Positions 6,337 through 6,498 of a stretch of 6,498 bases of DNA are shown here, piece by piece; the first letter of the stretch is position 1; the number at the start of each line of letters is the position of its first letter. The notes beneath the pieces are model-generated. The model was not told the origin of the DNA. It did no database searches and saw nothing but the letters and a program-made list of their open reading frames with translations. The position numbers and the translations under genes were made by a program. The stretch lies in the NCBI GenBank assembly GCA_002306745.1, contig DBSW01000180.1:1-6498 (forward strand), in the 5' to 3' direction. This DNA is from Dehalococcoidia bacterium UBA1332 (lineage in GTDB: Bacteria > Chloroflexota > Dehalococcoidia > Lucifugimonadales > Lucifugimonadaceae).

Positions 6337-6498
6337 ATGGCAAAAAGTTCTTATAAAACGCGTTTTGAATGTAGTACATGCGGTCGAGTAACCGCTAAAT
6401 GGGTTGGTAAATGTTCGCAGTGTGAAGAATGGAATACTGTTCAAGAAAGAATTTCGCGTGTCACTGATTCAACCATAGTGGCGCGCACGATTGAAAGG
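6337..6498 (+). CDS. radA: DNA repair protein RadA/Sms, N-terminal fragment
   Basis: Only the first 54 codons are present; the frame is open to the window edge, so the gene is cut by the window and not broken. RadA is a RecA-like ATPase that helps branch migration and processing of recombination intermediates. Its N-terminal four-cysteine zinc finger is complete: CSTC (12-15) and CSQC (26-29) separated by ten residues, with the family's AKWVGKC (20-26) and EEWNTV (30-35) around it. The RecA core and Lon-like domain lie beyond the window. The ATG at 6337 gives the typical MAK start about 9 residues before the first cysteine. No Shine-Dalgarno is evident. In many Firmicutes radA directly follows clpC; here cinA lies between them on the other strand. 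Confidence 0.93.
   Translation, partial: MAKSSYKTRFECSTCGRVTAKWVGKCSQCEEWNTVQERISRVTDSTIVARTIER

Noticed and set aside
6176..6391. 71-codon plus-strand open frame across the cinA start and radA start
   Set aside because: It overlaps both real genes in another frame, has Cys/Leu/Arg-rich nonsense composition and no ribosome-binding site.

Overview
The window (6,498 bases, moderate GC with an AT-rich gap at about 1314-1699) looks like ordinary bacterial chromosome carrying housekeeping genes. I see no phage, insertion sequence, CRISPR array or defence genes. The combination of a four-domain ribosomal protein S1, a ClpC-type Clp ATPase with a UVR-containing middle domain, a nearby radA, an initiator tRNA with a C1-U72 mismatch and a stand-alone CinA C-terminal domain suggests a non-proteobacterial lineage. 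A marine Chloroflexota (Dehalococcoidia/SAR202-like) is my best guess. This is inferred from protein style and gene order, not from a search, and should be treated as tentative.

Layout, left to right: an initiator tRNA-fMet (13-89, +) and a 5S rRNA (119-234, +) form the end of an rRNA-type operon, closed by a perfect 13-bp GNRA-capped hairpin (248-277). A short ArgC (354-1313, -) converges on it. An AT-rich divergent gap (1314-1699) carries a clear sigma-70-type promoter for the next gene. Ribosomal protein S1 (1700-3061, +, TTG start) is followed after 44 bases by ClpC (3106-5643, +). A CinA C-terminal-domain protein (5699-6193, -) converges on clpC. A divergent 143-base gap then leads to the start of radA/sms (6337 onward, +), which runs off the window.

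Functionally, the left half is translation machinery (initiator tRNA, 5S, S1) with one arginine-biosynthesis gene between. The right half is protein quality control (ClpC), pyridine-nucleotide salvage (CinA/PncC-like) and recombination repair (RadA). The clpC and radA proximity recalls the ctsR-mcsA-mcsB-clpC-radA cluster of Firmicutes. Here the ctsR/mcsA/mcsB part is replaced upstream by S1, and an antisense cinA gene lies between clpC and radA.

I did not find a previously undescribed system. The points most worth checking are the loss of the normally invariant G19 in the initiator tRNA D-loop, ClpC keeping both expected phosphoarginine-binding glutamates with no McsB nearby, the S1-clpC pairing, the divergent CinA active-site motifs, and a possible leaderless radA transcript.
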